Part shown: piece by piece, positions 7,619 to 15,904 of the stretch
How positions within the stretch are numbered: the first letter of the stretch is position 1
How the letters are laid out: each line of letters opens with the position of its first letter
Assembly (NCBI GenBank): GCA_041749015.1
Contig: JBGTCD010000036.1
Location: 1 to 18,226, forward strand
Source: JBGTCD01 sp041749015
Lineage (GTDB): Bacteria; Bacteroidota; Bacteroidia; Cytophagales; Cyclobacteriaceae
Direction: 5' to 3'
Length of the DNA: 18,226 bases
Program-made: the position numbers and the translations under genes
The notes under the pieces: model-generated
What the model was told of the DNA's origin: nothing
Seen by the model: the letters and a program-made list of their open reading frames with translations, nothing else
Database searches by the model: none

Positions 7619-9940
7619 ATGTCCAAAAATCTTGTTATAGTAGAGTCTCCGGCTAAGGCCAAAACAATCGAAGGTTATTTAGGAAAGGACTATAAAGTAG
7701 CCTCAAGCTATGGCCACATCCGGGACCTTCCGAAAGGCGACCATGCCATTGATAAGGAGGATGGGTTCAAGCCTACCTATGAGATTTCTAAAGACAAAAA
7801 AGAGGTAATCCGGGAATTAAAAAAGCAGGTTAAGGCTGCTGAGATGGTGTACCTTGCCAGTGATGATGACCGTGAAGGCGAAGCCATATCGTGGCACCTT
7901 AAGGAAGTATTGAATCTGAATGATGCCAATTCCCGCCGAATTGTATTCAGGGAGATCACCAAAAACGCCATTGAAAATGCTCTGAAGTCACCAAGAGGGA
8001 TAGACATTGACCTGGTCAATGCCCAGCAGGCCCGTAGGGTACTTGACCGGCTGGTGGGATTTGAGCTTTCCCCCATCCTTTGGAAGAAGATCAAGACTGG
8101 TCTTTCGGCTGGGAGGGTGCAGTCTGTGGCCGTGCGGCTCGTAGTAGAACGGGAGCGTGAGATTGAAAAGTTCAAGCCGACATCGTCCTACAAAATAGCT
8201 GCTTTTTTCAACCTGGATGACCAAAAGCAGTTGAAGGCTGAGTTGCCTTCCAGGTTTAGCACTATCTCCAAAGCGGAAGATTTTTTAAAGCAGTGTATCG
8301 GGGCTACCTTTAAAATTGAGGACCTTAAAAAAACACCATCTAAAAAATCTCCGGCACCGCCATTTACCACCAGTACTTTACAGCAGGAGGCTAGCCGGAA
8401 ACTGGGATATTCAGTATCGCAGACCATGACCCTCGCTCAAAGACTGTATGAATCGGGACATATTTCTTATATGAGAACGGACTCTCTGAATTTATCAGAT
8501 GAAGCCATCAAAAGTGCTTCCGGCGAGATTCGCAGCAGTTTTGGCGATCAGTACCTTAAGACCAGAAAGTTTAAGACTAAGTCCTCAGGAGCCCAAGAGG
8601 CACACGAAGCCATTAGGCCTACTAATTTTAGCAGAACCAGTGTGGATGGGGACAGGAATGTGCAAAGGCTCTATGAACTAATTTGGAAGCGGGCTATTGC
8701 CTCCCAAATGGCTGAAGCACAATTGGAGAAAACAACCGCTACCATAAGCATATCCACCATTCCCGATTCTCAGCTCATTGCTCAGGGAGAGGTGATCAAA
8801 TTCGATGGTTTTTTGAAAGTATACATGGAATCTACCGATGATGATGAATCTGAGGAAGAGCAAAGTGGCATGTTGCCTCCACTAAAGGTTGGACAGGTGC
8901 TTGATCTGGACCATATGTATTCCAGGGAGGGCTTTTCCAGGCCACCTGCGAGATATACCGAAGCCAGCCTGGTGAAGAAGTTGGAGGAAATGGGCATTGG
9001 CAGACCTTCTACCTATGCCCCTACGATTTCTACTATACAAAAGCGGAATTATGTAGAAAAGGAAAACAAAGAAGGCGCAGATCGGCAGTATCAGGTGATT
9101 ACCCTCAAGGCAGGGAAAATCGAAAAGTTTCAAAAAACAGAAATTACCGGTGCTGAAAAGAGTAAGTTATTTCCTACCAATATAGCCATGGTGGTCAATG
9201 ATTTTTTGGTGGAGCATTTTCCTGCAATAACGGATTACTCTTTCACCGCCAACGTAGAGAAGGAATTTGATGAAATTGCCAGCGGGGGAAAAGCTTGGCA
9301 GTCTATGATCAAGAATTTTTATGGGGATTTTCATGATAAAGTGATTATCACGGGAAATCTTGATCGATCCTCCGTTCCGGCATCAAAAGAATTGGGTATT
9401 GATCCCAAAACAGGCAAGAAGGTAATTGCCAGGTTGGGAAGGTTCGGCCCCTTGGTTCAAATTGGGGAAAATGACGAAGAAAGTGGTGAAAAAGCTCAAT
9501 TTGCCAGTTTGAGGCAGGGACAATTTATCGAAAATCTCACCCTTGAAGATGCACTGGAACTTTTCAAACTTCCCAGGGAGGTAGGCACCTATAAGGATAA
9601 GAAAATTACGGCCGCCATTGGACGGTTTGGGCCCTACCTTAAATATGAAAATCTATTTGTTTCCATTCCAAAGGAGGATGACCCCTATACCATTGCTGAA
9701 CCAAGGGCCATAGAGCTAATAGAAGCCAAAATAGAAGCTGAGACTAATAAATACATCAAGGTTTTTGATGCAAATCCTGATATCCAGGTGCTCAATGGTA
9801 GGTACGGGCCATACATCAAGGCTGGAAAGAAAAACGTAAAAATTCCAAAAGACATTAAGCCAGAGGACCTTACTCTGGAGCAATGCATGGAATTGGCAGA
9901 GAAGGCTCCCGAGAAAAAGGGCAGGGGCAGACGAAAATAA
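7619..9940 (+). CDS. topA: Type IA DNA topoisomerase I (TopA)
   Basis: 773 residues. TopA relaxes negatively supercoiled DNA by cutting one strand through a tyrosine-phosphate link. The N-terminal Toprim domain is clear: VIVESPAKAKT (Glu9) and SDDDREGEAISWH (Asp82, Asp84, Glu86, the Mg site). The cleavage domain follows with QQARRVLDRLVG and LSAGRVQSVA. The active tyrosine is Tyr284 in SGHISYMRTDSL, then a QEAHEAIRPT motif and the GIGRPSTYAPTISTIQ motif. After about residue 590 there are three C-terminal repeats with RFGPLVQIG, RFGPYLKYE and RYGPYIKAG cores. Only two cysteines occur in the protein, so the E. coli-type four-cysteine zinc fingers are absent, as usual in Bacteroidota. The tail ends in a basic KKGRGRRK stretch. 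The ATG lies in an AT-rich leader without a strong ribosome-binding site. The sirtuin gene starts 8 bases after its stop. Confidence 0.97.
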   Translation: MSKNLVIVESPAKAKTIEGYLGKDYKVASSYGHIRDLPKGDHAIDKEDGFKPTYEISKDKKEVIRELKKQVKAAEMVYLASDDDREGEAISWHLKEVLNLNDANSRRIVFREITKNAIENALKSPRGIDIDLVNAQQARRVLDRLVGFELSPILWKKIKTGLSAGRVQSVAVRLVVEREREIEKFKPTSSYKIAAFFNLDDQKQLKAELPSRFSTISKAEDFLKQCIGATFKIEDLKKTPSKKSPAPPFTTSTLQQEASRKLGYSVSQTMTLAQRLYESGHISYMRTDSLNLSDEAIKSASGEIRSSFGDQYLKTRKFKTKSSGAQEAHEAIRPTNFSRTSVDGDRNVQRLYELIWKRAIASQMAEAQLEKTTATISISTIPDSQLIAQGEVIKFDGFLKVYMESTDDDESEEEQSGMLPPLKVGQVLDLDHMYSREGFSRPPARYTEASLVKKLEEMGIGRPSTYAPTISTIQKRNYVEKENKEGADRQYQVITLKAGKIEKFQKTEITGAEKSKLFPTNIAMVVNDFLVEHFPAITDYSFTANVEKEFDEIASGGKAWQSMIKNFYGDFHDKVIITGNLDRSSVPASKELGIDPKTGKKVIARLGRFGPLVQIGENDEESGEKAQFASLRQGQFIENLTLEDALELFKLPREVGTYKDKKITAAIGRFGPYLKYENLFVSIPKEDDPYTIAEPRAIELIEAKIEAETNKYIKVFDANPDIQVLNGRYGPYIKAGKKNVKIPKDIKPEDLTLEQCMELAEKAPEKKGRGRRK

Positions 9941-9948
9941 GTACTTAA

Positions 9949-10638
9949 ATGAAACACCTGGTTGTTTTTAGCGGATCAGGCATCAGTGCTGAAAGCGGAA
10001 TCCCTACATTCAGAGATTCCGGGGGACTTTGGGAAGGCTTCAAAGTAGAAGATGTAGCCACACCGGAGGCTTGGAGACGCAATCTCCATCTCGTTCAGGA
10101 CTTTTATAATCAAAGGCGCAAACAGGCCCTGCAGGCCATGCCCAATAAAGGTCATCAGGTGATTGCTGAACTGGAAGATCATTTCAAGGTGTCGGTGATC
10201 ACACAGAATGTTGATAATTTGCACGAGCGTGCAGGATCATCCCGGGTCATTCACCTCCATGGTAATTTATTTGAATCCAGAAGCTCCATAGATGAAACCC
10301 TTATCTATCCTATTGACGGATGGGAATTAAAAATGGGTGCATTATGTGAGAAAGGGTCTCAGCTCAGACCCAATATTGTATGGTTTGGAGAACTGGTACC
10401 CATGATTGAGGTAGCAGCCAAAATTGTCACCAAAGCGGATCTGTTTATTGTGGTAGGAACCTCCCTGGTCGTATATCCGGCAGCCGGTTTAGTAGATTAT
10501 GTCCCTTTCGATACCTCAATTTTTGTGATTGATACAAAGCCTGTCAGTTTATATAAAACTGACAGGGTCACTCACATCCTGGCTCATGCAGGCAAGGGGC
10601 TCACGGATTTAAAGGAAATCCTGATTAGGGATTATTGA
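9949..10638 (+). CDS. cobB: Sir2-family NAD-dependent protein deacylase (CobB-like, zinc-cysteine-less)
   Basis: 229 residues. Sirtuins remove acyl groups from lysines while consuming NAD. NAD-binding and catalytic motifs are intact: GSGISAESGIPTFR (residues 9-22), TQNVDNLHERAG (85-96), HLHGN with catalytic His104, and GTSLVVYPAAG (170-180). FYNQRRKQ contains the Tyr53-x-x-Arg56 pair that in class III sirtuins (E. coli CobB, human SIRT5) binds acidic acyl groups such as succinyl, so desuccinylase activity is plausible. The stretch between His104 and NIVWFGE, where CobB carries four zinc-binding cysteines, has only Cys133, so the zinc site is lost. This seems common among Bacteroidota homologues as I know them and does not suggest a dead enzyme. 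It follows topA by 8 bases, so the two are probably co-transcribed. No signal peptide; cytoplasmic. Confidence 0.93.
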   Translation: MKHLVVFSGSGISAESGIPTFRDSGGLWEGFKVEDVATPEAWRRNLHLVQDFYNQRRKQALQAMPNKGHQVIAELEDHFKVSVITQNVDNLHERAGSSRVIHLHGNLFESRSSIDETLIYPIDGWELKMGALCEKGSQLRPNIVWFGELVPMIEVAAKIVTKADLFIVVGTSLVVYPAAGLVDYVPFDTSIFVIDTKPVSLYKTDRVTHILAHAGKGLTDLKEILIRDY

Positions 10639-10791
10639 ACCCAATAGAAAACCCTCACCTTCCACCTTTTAGTAATGCGAACTCCTGAACGGTGTATTGA
10701 GGAAGTGACCATTTTTTGATACTATATTTCTGGTATGATGATTGATTACTAAGGAATTACCTAATAGCTTTGATTTCTAAAATTGATTTTT

Positions 10792-10804
10792 ACCCACGGT
10801 GGGT
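10792..10804. repeat. 13-base palindrome (ACCCAC-G-GTGGGT), possible operator
   Basis: A perfect inverted repeat with 6-base arms and a one-base centre, located 54 bases before the start of the secreted protein gene at 10858 and just ahead of its weak promoter candidate. It stands out as GC-rich in an AT-rich spacer. The one-base centre fits a dimeric protein-binding site better than an RNA hairpin, and no T run follows directly, so I do not call it a terminator. Confidence 0.45.
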
Positions 10805-10811
10805 GATCTAA

Positions 10812-10839
10812 TTGGGCATTTGAGAGTGGATTATTTTTT
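10812..10839 (+). promoter_or_regulatory. Weak promoter candidate for the 616-residue secreted protein
   Basis: A TTG at 10812-10814 is followed after 17 bases by TATTTTTT (10832-10839), which fits the TAnnTTTG consensus except for the last base. Spacing is within the range reported for Bacteroidota sigma-A promoters. It would give a leader of only about 12-15 bases. The T-rich context makes this a weak call. Confidence 0.25.
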
Positions 10840-10857
10840 TTGTAAATTTCGATAATT

Positions 10858-12708
10858 ATGAAACAATATAGATTGGCTTTTTTTCTGATAATGGGTGCTA
10901 TTCTGGTCGCTTTGCCTATGCATAATGTTTTGGGTCAGAAAATCAAGTACAAGGATCTGCACGAGTTTCTACAAGCCAACCGGTTTGATGAAGCTGCACC
11001 ACTGCTTAAGGCATTTCTGACACAGGATAAAAACCAGGACCATCCCAACGGTAACTTCTACATGGCTAGAATTTATGACCAGTTTAGCAGGAATGCTGAC
11101 ATTTTTATGGAGTTTGATAAGTTCATGACTTATGCTGATTCAGCAATCATCTACTACGATAATGCTGCCAGGTATGTTGATGAAAAAGAAGTTAGAAAAA
11201 ATGATGATTTTTATATTGAGTACACCCGGAGAGATGTAAGAACCGGTAAAGTGGGGATTTCCCTTTCAGATGTACTCCTGGACATTGAAAACAGAACTTC
11301 GGCCATTAAGGATTACCGAAGTGCTGTCCTGCGCTCAAAGGAATTGCTTGACAAGACCGTGAAAGCCCACCACGAGGTATATCAAAATTACGAAAGCCTA
11401 AGGAGTCAGTTTAACACCATCAAGAATCTTTACTTTCAGTCAGAAGAGACTGAGCTACAAGTCCTTCAAACCATTGCAGCTGGTTTTGCTAGTTTTGAGG
11501 AGGGTTTTAATGAGTACAAAAAAAGTTTAAGTAAGGTTAATGGCACCCAATATAACCAAAAGGTAATCCCTCGTGAAATTGAAGGATTTCCAAAAACCGA
11601 GCAAGAAATTGATTTTTTGGAACCGGTGGTAAACCTTCCTAATTACAAAACTTGGGCGGATAACGCCACAAAAATAATAGTTACTGATATTATACCCCTT
11701 CGTGAGCCTATGGTGGCTATGTACGAAGAAATCTCAAAGCTTTATGAAAAGGTCGCTGATGGTGTGGTAGTCTATGACGCTATTGACGCGCTTCCTTACC
11801 GGCTGCTGAGAAGTCAAATGTTTAAGCATGATTCCCAACCGCTTCCAGTTCTGCTGTTTGATCTAAGCATTGCAGAATTAAAATTAAAATCACTGAGGCT
11901 TGAAAAACAGATCCCTGCTGATTCCATCGATTGGGTTGAGGCATCTGATATAGCTAATACCAACTTTCGGATGTTACAGAGACTTGATAGTATTGGGGCT
12001 TTGCTTGTATCAGCACAGATAGATCCTGACAACACCAATAATTACAAAGGTTTTATTTCCAGGAGTTTTGGCTCAAAAGATGATTTTTTCAAACATATTC
12101 ATGATAAAATCACTTGGGTAAAAGCCGATTTTAAACTTTGGGAGAGCAAAAAGATTAGCATGGAACAGCGGCTGGAATGGGTAGCTCATGAGGAGAAAAA
12201 GGTGCCTTTGAAAAAAATTGATTTTATTGATTTGCCGAGGGAAGGGGAATTCTTTTATCCTTTAATCATTGATTCGTTGTATTCCGCAGGCGTTTATTTC
12301 AATGATGAAAATATGTCCTACGGATACCTCACCGATATCAACCCACACCGGGTAAGTAAATCCTGGTGGCAGTTTGAACTCAATAAAGAGCTTTTTGCCA
12401 AAACTGATATTGAAAGCTTTAAGGCTTTGATAAGGTTTGATGAAAATGGCCAGGGCCACCATGCCATATTCTATTCTGAAAAAGCAGCGGACCAAAAGCA
12501 ATTGCAAATTCAGCACCATGGTAGCCCCAATAATAAACCCTGGAGTACCACCATTTCAATCGCCAGAACCCCCAACTTGCTTCAATATGACGAAGAGTCC
12601 AAAAGACTCCAGTTATTGCAGCAAAAGGGAACAAGTAAACCTGAATTACTGGCAGTTTTTAATGCAAATGGGGAGGAACTCGATCTTCAGGAAGTAAAAT
12701 CAGAATGA
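10858..12708 (+). CDS. Secreted or periplasmic protein of unknown function, TPR-like N-terminus
   Basis: 616 residues that I do not recognise as a named family. The first 27 residues (KQYRLAFFLIMGAILVALP, ending NVLGQ) form a clear signal peptide without a lipobox cysteine. In fact the mature protein seems free of cysteine. Residues about 30-110 look like one or two TPR-like helical hairpins (HEFLQANRFDEAAPLLKAFL, then FYMARIYDQF). A long mainly helical region with coiled-coil character follows to about 430 (for example LDKTVKAHHEVYQNYESLRS). The last 170 residues are richer in beta strands and aromatic residues. No catalytic motif is evident. It stands alone on its strand, with a 219-base leader region carrying a palindrome upstream, and converges on rsmE. 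A structural role in the envelope is a guess. Confidence 0.75.
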   Translation: MKQYRLAFFLIMGAILVALPMHNVLGQKIKYKDLHEFLQANRFDEAAPLLKAFLTQDKNQDHPNGNFYMARIYDQFSRNADIFMEFDKFMTYADSAIIYYDNAARYVDEKEVRKNDDFYIEYTRRDVRTGKVGISLSDVLLDIENRTSAIKDYRSAVLRSKELLDKTVKAHHEVYQNYESLRSQFNTIKNLYFQSEETELQVLQTIAAGFASFEEGFNEYKKSLSKVNGTQYNQKVIPREIEGFPKTEQEIDFLEPVVNLPNYKTWADNATKIIVTDIIPLREPMVAMYEEISKLYEKVADGVVVYDAIDALPYRLLRSQMFKHDSQPLPVLLFDLSIAELKLKSLRLEKQIPADSIDWVEASDIANTNFRMLQRLDSIGALLVSAQIDPDNTNNYKGFISRSFGSKDDFFKHIHDKITWVKADFKLWESKKISMEQRLEWVAHEEKKVPLKKIDFIDLPREGEFFYPLIIDSLYSAGVYFNDENMSYGYLTDINPHRVSKSWWQFELNKELFAKTDIESFKALIRFDENGQGHHAIFYSEKAADQKQLQIQHHGSPNNKPWSTTISIARTPNLLQYDEESKRLQLLQQKGTSKPELLAVFNANGEELDLQEVKSE

Positions 12709-12727
12709 TTTTTTCCTTAAAATTAAT

Positions 12728-12746
12728 ACCCTTTCACTGCAAGGGT
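12728..12746. terminator. Hairpin in the convergent gap, possible bidirectional terminator
   Basis: ACCCTT (12728-12733) pairs perfectly with AAGGGT (12741-12746) across a 7-base loop. Flanking ATTAAT copies on both sides could extend the stem after a small bulge. It lies between the stop codons of two converging genes, where a two-way terminator is expected, and its last base overlaps the rsmE stop codon. The stem is short and neither side has a strong T run, so termination strength is doubtful. Confidence 0.4.
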
Positions 12747-13441
12747 CATAAATTAATCAAATTCAAGGTATGGCAGGATAGTAATGCCGCAGTTTCTGTT
12801 CGGAGTCTGTTTGGGCCTAAACTGGCAGGCATGAATCCTTTCAGGATTAATAGGGCTTTTTCATCTTCAGTAAAATCCCCTTCAGGCCCAATCAAGATCA
12901 ATTGTTTTTTCTCCTTTTTTGCCTGGTCTTTCAGAAGCAAGGGTGCATCCTGTAAGCCTGCAAATTTTTGTTCTGCATCAAATGGGGTCTCCAGAAAGGT
13001 CTCCAATTTTTGTATATCATGAATCTCAGGTAAATAGTATTGGAAGGATTGTTTCATGGCTTCAAGGGCCTTTTTTTGTATCCTGCTGAAATTGATTTTG
13101 GTGCGCTCGGAGTTTTTGGTTTGAATGAAATAAATGTTTTCAACACCTGTTTCAACCATTTTCTCCACCGCCCACTCTATCCTTTCCTGATTCTTGGTTG
13201 GGGCTATCCCTATAGATATTTGAAATGGCCTTTTGGGTTGGGTGATTGTGTCTTTTAATGAAAACTGACATTGCCTTTTATTTATGGCTGTCAATACTGC
13301 CTCGGCTATAGTACCTTTGCCATCGGTGATATGTATGAGTTCCCCAGTTTTTTTTCTTAATACCTGAAGGCAGTGCCGCGCCTCTTCAGCCTCAAGAAAT
13401 AAAGCACCCTCTAGCAGTCGGGGCTGGTAAAACAGGTTCAT
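12746..13441 (-). CDS. rsmE: 16S rRNA (uracil(1498)-N(3))-methyltransferase RsmE
   Basis: 231 residues, normal length. RsmE methylates U1498 in the decoding region of 16S rRNA using S-adenosylmethionine. The short N-terminal PUA-like domain (about 1-70) begins MNLFYQPRL and includes EARHCLQVLRKKTGE. The C-terminal SPOUT (trefoil-knot) domain carries KNSERTKIN (109-117), EAMKQSFQYYLPEI (127-140), the cofactor loop LIGPEGDFTEDE (183-194) and LGPNRLRTETAAL (208-220). These are hallmark RsmE motifs. Its ATG overlaps the stop of the acyl-CoA-binding protein gene by four bases (ATGA), so the two are translationally coupled and the start is well fixed. It is last in the minus-strand operon. Confidence 0.95.
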   Translation of the reverse strand: MNLFYQPRLLEGALFLEAEEARHCLQVLRKKTGELIHITDGKGTIAEAVLTAINKRQCQFSLKDTITQPKRPFQISIGIAPTKNQERIEWAVEKMVETGVENIYFIQTKNSERTKINFSRIQKKALEAMKQSFQYYLPEIHDIQKLETFLETPFDAEQKFAGLQDAPLLLKDQAKKEKKQLILIGPEGDFTEDEKALLILKGFMPASLGPNRLRTETAALLSCHTLNLINL

Positions 13442-13704
13442 GAAGCTTCATTGGCATGGAGGGTATCAATTAGATGGATATAGGCTCTTTTGGCGTCATC
13501 TTTAGTAGTACCTTTTAAAGAAGCCCATGCATCATACTTGGCAATTGCTTTAAAGTCAAATCCACCTGGCCGCTCACCCTGTATATCGCCTTCTGTTCCT
13601 TGTTTGTAAAAGGAATATAATTTAAGCAAGTCCTCATTTGAAGGGCGCTGGGTCAGCTGATCAGCTTTTTTTATCGCAGCTTCAAATTCCTGTTCGATCT
13701 CCAT
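13438..13704 (-). CDS. Acyl-CoA-binding protein (ACBP)
   Basis: 88 residues, the full length of a single-domain ACBP. These small four-helix proteins bind medium- to long-chain acyl-CoA esters in the cytoplasm and buffer or deliver them. The family core is present: LYSFYKQGTEGD (29-40), ERPGGFDFKAIAKYDAW (44-60), LKGTTKDDAKRAYI (63-76). The ligand-contacting residues of bovine ACBP (Tyr28, Lys32, Lys54, Tyr73) correspond to Tyr30, Lys34, Lys56 and Tyr75. The gene is 14 bases downstream of gltA and overlaps rsmE by four bases, so it is firmly inside this operon. ACBP is patchy in bacteria but fairly common in Bacteroidota. Its role next to citrate synthase, which consumes acetyl-CoA, is suggestive only. 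Confidence 0.94.
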   Translation of the reverse strand: MEIEQEFEAAIKKADQLTQRPSNEDLLKLYSFYKQGTEGDIQGERPGGFDFKAIAKYDAWASLKGTTKDDAKRAYIHLIDTLHANEAS

Positions 13705-13718
13705 TGCGAAAAAAGGGC

Positions 13719-15005
13719 TTATCTTTTATTTATTTCTACAAAAGGTCTGGAAGTCTGGCCGGTATAAATTTGCCTTGGCCTGCCAATAGGTTCATTATTT
13801 TCACGCATTTCTTTCCATTGAGCAATCCAACCAGGGAGTCTGCCCAAAGCAAACATCACTGTGAACATATCCACAGGTATCCCTAATGCACGATATATGA
13901 TACCCGAGTAAAAGTCCACATTCGGGTACAATTTTCTCTCCACGAAGTAATCATCACTTAAGGCTTCCTCCTCCAGGCCTTTGGCAATTTCAAGTATCGG
14001 ATCATTAATTCCCAATTTGCTTAGTACATCATCAGCAGCCTTTTTGATGATCTTGGCTCTAGGGTCAAAATTTTTGTACACCCTGTGGCCAAAGCCCATC
14101 AACCGGAAGGGATCATCTTTATCCTTGGCTTTAGCCATCCATTTTTTGGTATCCCCCCCGTCTTTTTTGATGTTTTCCAACATTTCAATTACGGCCTGGT
14201 TGGCGCCACCGTGAAGTGGTCCCCAAAGGGCATTGATTCCAGCGGAAATAGACGCATAAAGACTGGCTCTTGAAGAGCCCACGATTCTTACGGTGCTGGT
14301 ACTGCAATTTTGCTCATGGTCAGCATGCAGGATCAAAAGTTTATCAAGTGCATTGGCCACCTCGGGCTCTACTGTGTATTCCTCGGCAGGTAGGGCAAAC
14401 ATCATCTTCAGAAAGTTGCTGCAATAGTCAAGTCTGTTGTCAGGGTAATTGACCGGATGCCCAACCTGATTTTTAAAAGCCCAGGCTGCGAAAGTCGGCA
14501 TTTTCGCAAGAATTCTAATAATGCTTAGATTAACGCCTTCTACTGAGCGATTTGGATCAAGAGATGCCGGATAAAAGGCCGTCAGTGAGCATACCAGTGA
14601 GGATAGTACCCCCATAGGGTGGGCATTGGAAGGAAAACCGCTTAAGATTTTCTTTATATCCTCATGAACCAAAGTATGGGTTTTAATCCTTGAAGTAAAG
14701 TTATTGAGCTGGTCTGCAGTCGGTAATTCGCCAAAAATCAGCAGGTAAGAGACCTCCAGGAAGGAAGACTTCTCAGCTAACTCTTCAATGGAGTACCCGC
14801 GGTAATGCAGGATTCCTTTTTCACCATCTAAAAATGTGATAGCACTAGTGGTGGCACCTGTGTTTTTATAGCCAGGATCCATGGTAATTACACCGGACTC
14901 TGCCCGGAAATTTCCAATATCTATGGCTTTTTCATTTTCAGTTCCCTCAATTACCGGAAGGGTGTAGGTTTTACCGTCAATCTTGATCTCAGCAGTTTGC
15001 GACAT
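13719..15005 (-). CDS. gltA: Citrate synthase (type II)
   Basis: 428 residues, the size of E. coli GltA (type II). It condenses acetyl-CoA with oxaloacetate to citrate, the entry step of the TCA cycle. The N-terminal beta-rich domain typical of the bacterial type II form is present (AEIKIDGKTYTLPVIEGTEN). Catalytic residues are His265 in GPLHGGANQA, His307 in MGFGHRVYKNFDPRA, and Asp364 in YPNVDFYSG, matching E. coli His264, His305 and Asp362. Other hallmarks are GILHYRGYSIEELA (64-77) and LHADHEQNCSTSTVR (226-240). It lies 63 bases after the prohibitin gene and 14 bases before the ACBP gene. The larger upstream gap may hold its own promoter, although I found no exact consensus. Confidence 0.97.
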   Translation of the reverse strand: MSQTAEIKIDGKTYTLPVIEGTENEKAIDIGNFRAESGVITMDPGYKNTGATTSAITFLDGEKGILHYRGYSIEELAEKSSFLEVSYLLIFGELPTADQLNNFTSRIKTHTLVHEDIKKILSGFPSNAHPMGVLSSLVCSLTAFYPASLDPNRSVEGVNLSIIRILAKMPTFAAWAFKNQVGHPVNYPDNRLDYCSNFLKMMFALPAEEYTVEPEVANALDKLLILHADHEQNCSTSTVRIVGSSRASLYASISAGINALWGPLHGGANQAVIEMLENIKKDGGDTKKWMAKAKDKDDPFRLMGFGHRVYKNFDPRAKIIKKAADDVLSKLGINDPILEIAKGLEEEALSDDYFVERKLYPNVDFYSGIIYRALGIPVDMFTVMFALGRLPGWIAQWKEMRENNEPIGRPRQIYTGQTSRPFVEINKR

Positions 15006-15068
15006 GCTTATTAATTTTATTTAATGATTTGCGAAAATAAGGAATTTATAGGGTAATTAAAACCAGAA

Positions 15069-15887
15069 TTAATTTCCTCCCAGGATCAATGGAAGCCCAT
15101 CATCACCACTACCTACGATCACCACCTTAGAATTAGGTGACTTTGCCAATTCAAGGGTAGCTTCAATACCCCTCATTTTTAATAAACGGTCAGTAAAACT
15201 ATTGCTCACTATGTTGTTGGCTACGGCTTCACCTTCAGCGGCAATTTTTTTCCTTTCCGCCTCACTTTTTTCGCGCTCCAGCCTGAATTGATAGGCAAGG
15301 GCTTCCTGCTCTTGCTTCAGCTTATTTTCTATAGCCTGACTAATATCTACAGGGAGGTTAATAGAGCGAATGAGCAATGCTCTCATGCTGATATGATTTG
15401 CAGAAAGCGCTTTTTCAGTTTCAGTTTTGATTTCAGCTTCTACCTCACTTCTTTTGGTAGAATAGATCTCCTCAGCGGTATACCGCCCGGTCACCTGCCT
15501 CACTGCAGACCTAAGCTCTGGTATTACAATCCTTGAGACAAAATTTTGCTCGAACTTCTCATGGAGGTCTCCAATCTGGTCAAATTTTGGGTGAAACCTA
15601 ATGGTTACCTCTACATTGATGGATAGACCATTTTTATCCAATACAGGCATGTCTTCTTCTGCAGTATTTTCTTTCACGTCATAGATATAGATATCATTCC
15701 ATGGGGATTTCATTCCAAATCCTGGCATGATGATATTTTCTTTATCCAGTCCAGTGGTAAACTGTCGGAATATTACGGCCCGCTCACCGGAGTTCACCTT
15801 ATAAAATATACTCGAAGATAATCCGACTACAACCAGAAAGGTGATGACGCCGATTACAATAATGGGTACTAATCTTTTGTTTTGCAT
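15069..15887 (-). CDS. Prohibitin/SPFH (Band 7) family membrane protein
   Basis: 272 residues. An N-terminal membrane anchor (about residues 7-28, LVPIIVIGVITFLVVVGLSS) is followed by YKVNSGERAVIFRQF, the usual start of a prohibitin-type Band 7 domain, which runs to about 190. Further family features are LDKNGLSINVEVTIRFHP (83-100) and RSAVRQVTGRYTAEEIYSTK. A charged coiled coil (about 185-230, rich in E, K and A) ends the domain. SPFH proteins form large ring assemblies on the membrane that scaffold proteases or lipid domains. In bacteria the partner is often FtsH-like, but no such gene is in view. It follows the exported TPR protein by 17 bases and precedes gltA. Family assignment is firm; partner unknown. 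Confidence 0.92.
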   Translation of the reverse strand: MQNKRLVPIIVIGVITFLVVVGLSSSIFYKVNSGERAVIFRQFTTGLDKENIIMPGFGMKSPWNDIYIYDVKENTAEEDMPVLDKNGLSINVEVTIRFHPKFDQIGDLHEKFEQNFVSRIVIPELRSAVRQVTGRYTAEEIYSTKRSEVEAEIKTETEKALSANHISMRALLIRSINLPVDISQAIENKLKQEQEALAYQFRLEREKSEAERKKIAAEGEAVANNIVSNSFTDRLLKMRGIEATLELAKSPNSKVVIVGSGDDGLPLILGGN

Positions 15888-15904
15888 GTTTTTGGTGGTT
15901 TAAA

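Noticed and set aside
10308..10380. Loss of zinc cysteines as a sign that the sirtuin is a pseudogene
   Set aside because: The frame is intact, all catalytic and NAD motifs are kept, and Bacteroidota homologues known to me share the same loss.
10669..10719. Short open frame beginning ATGCGAACTCCT in the 10639-10857 spacer
   Set aside because: Only about 14 codons, no ribosome-binding site and no recognisable peptide feature.
12705..13022. 105-codon open frame on the plus strand opposite rsmE
   Set aside because: It is antisense to a well-supported gene, and its translation shows no recognisable domain or signal.
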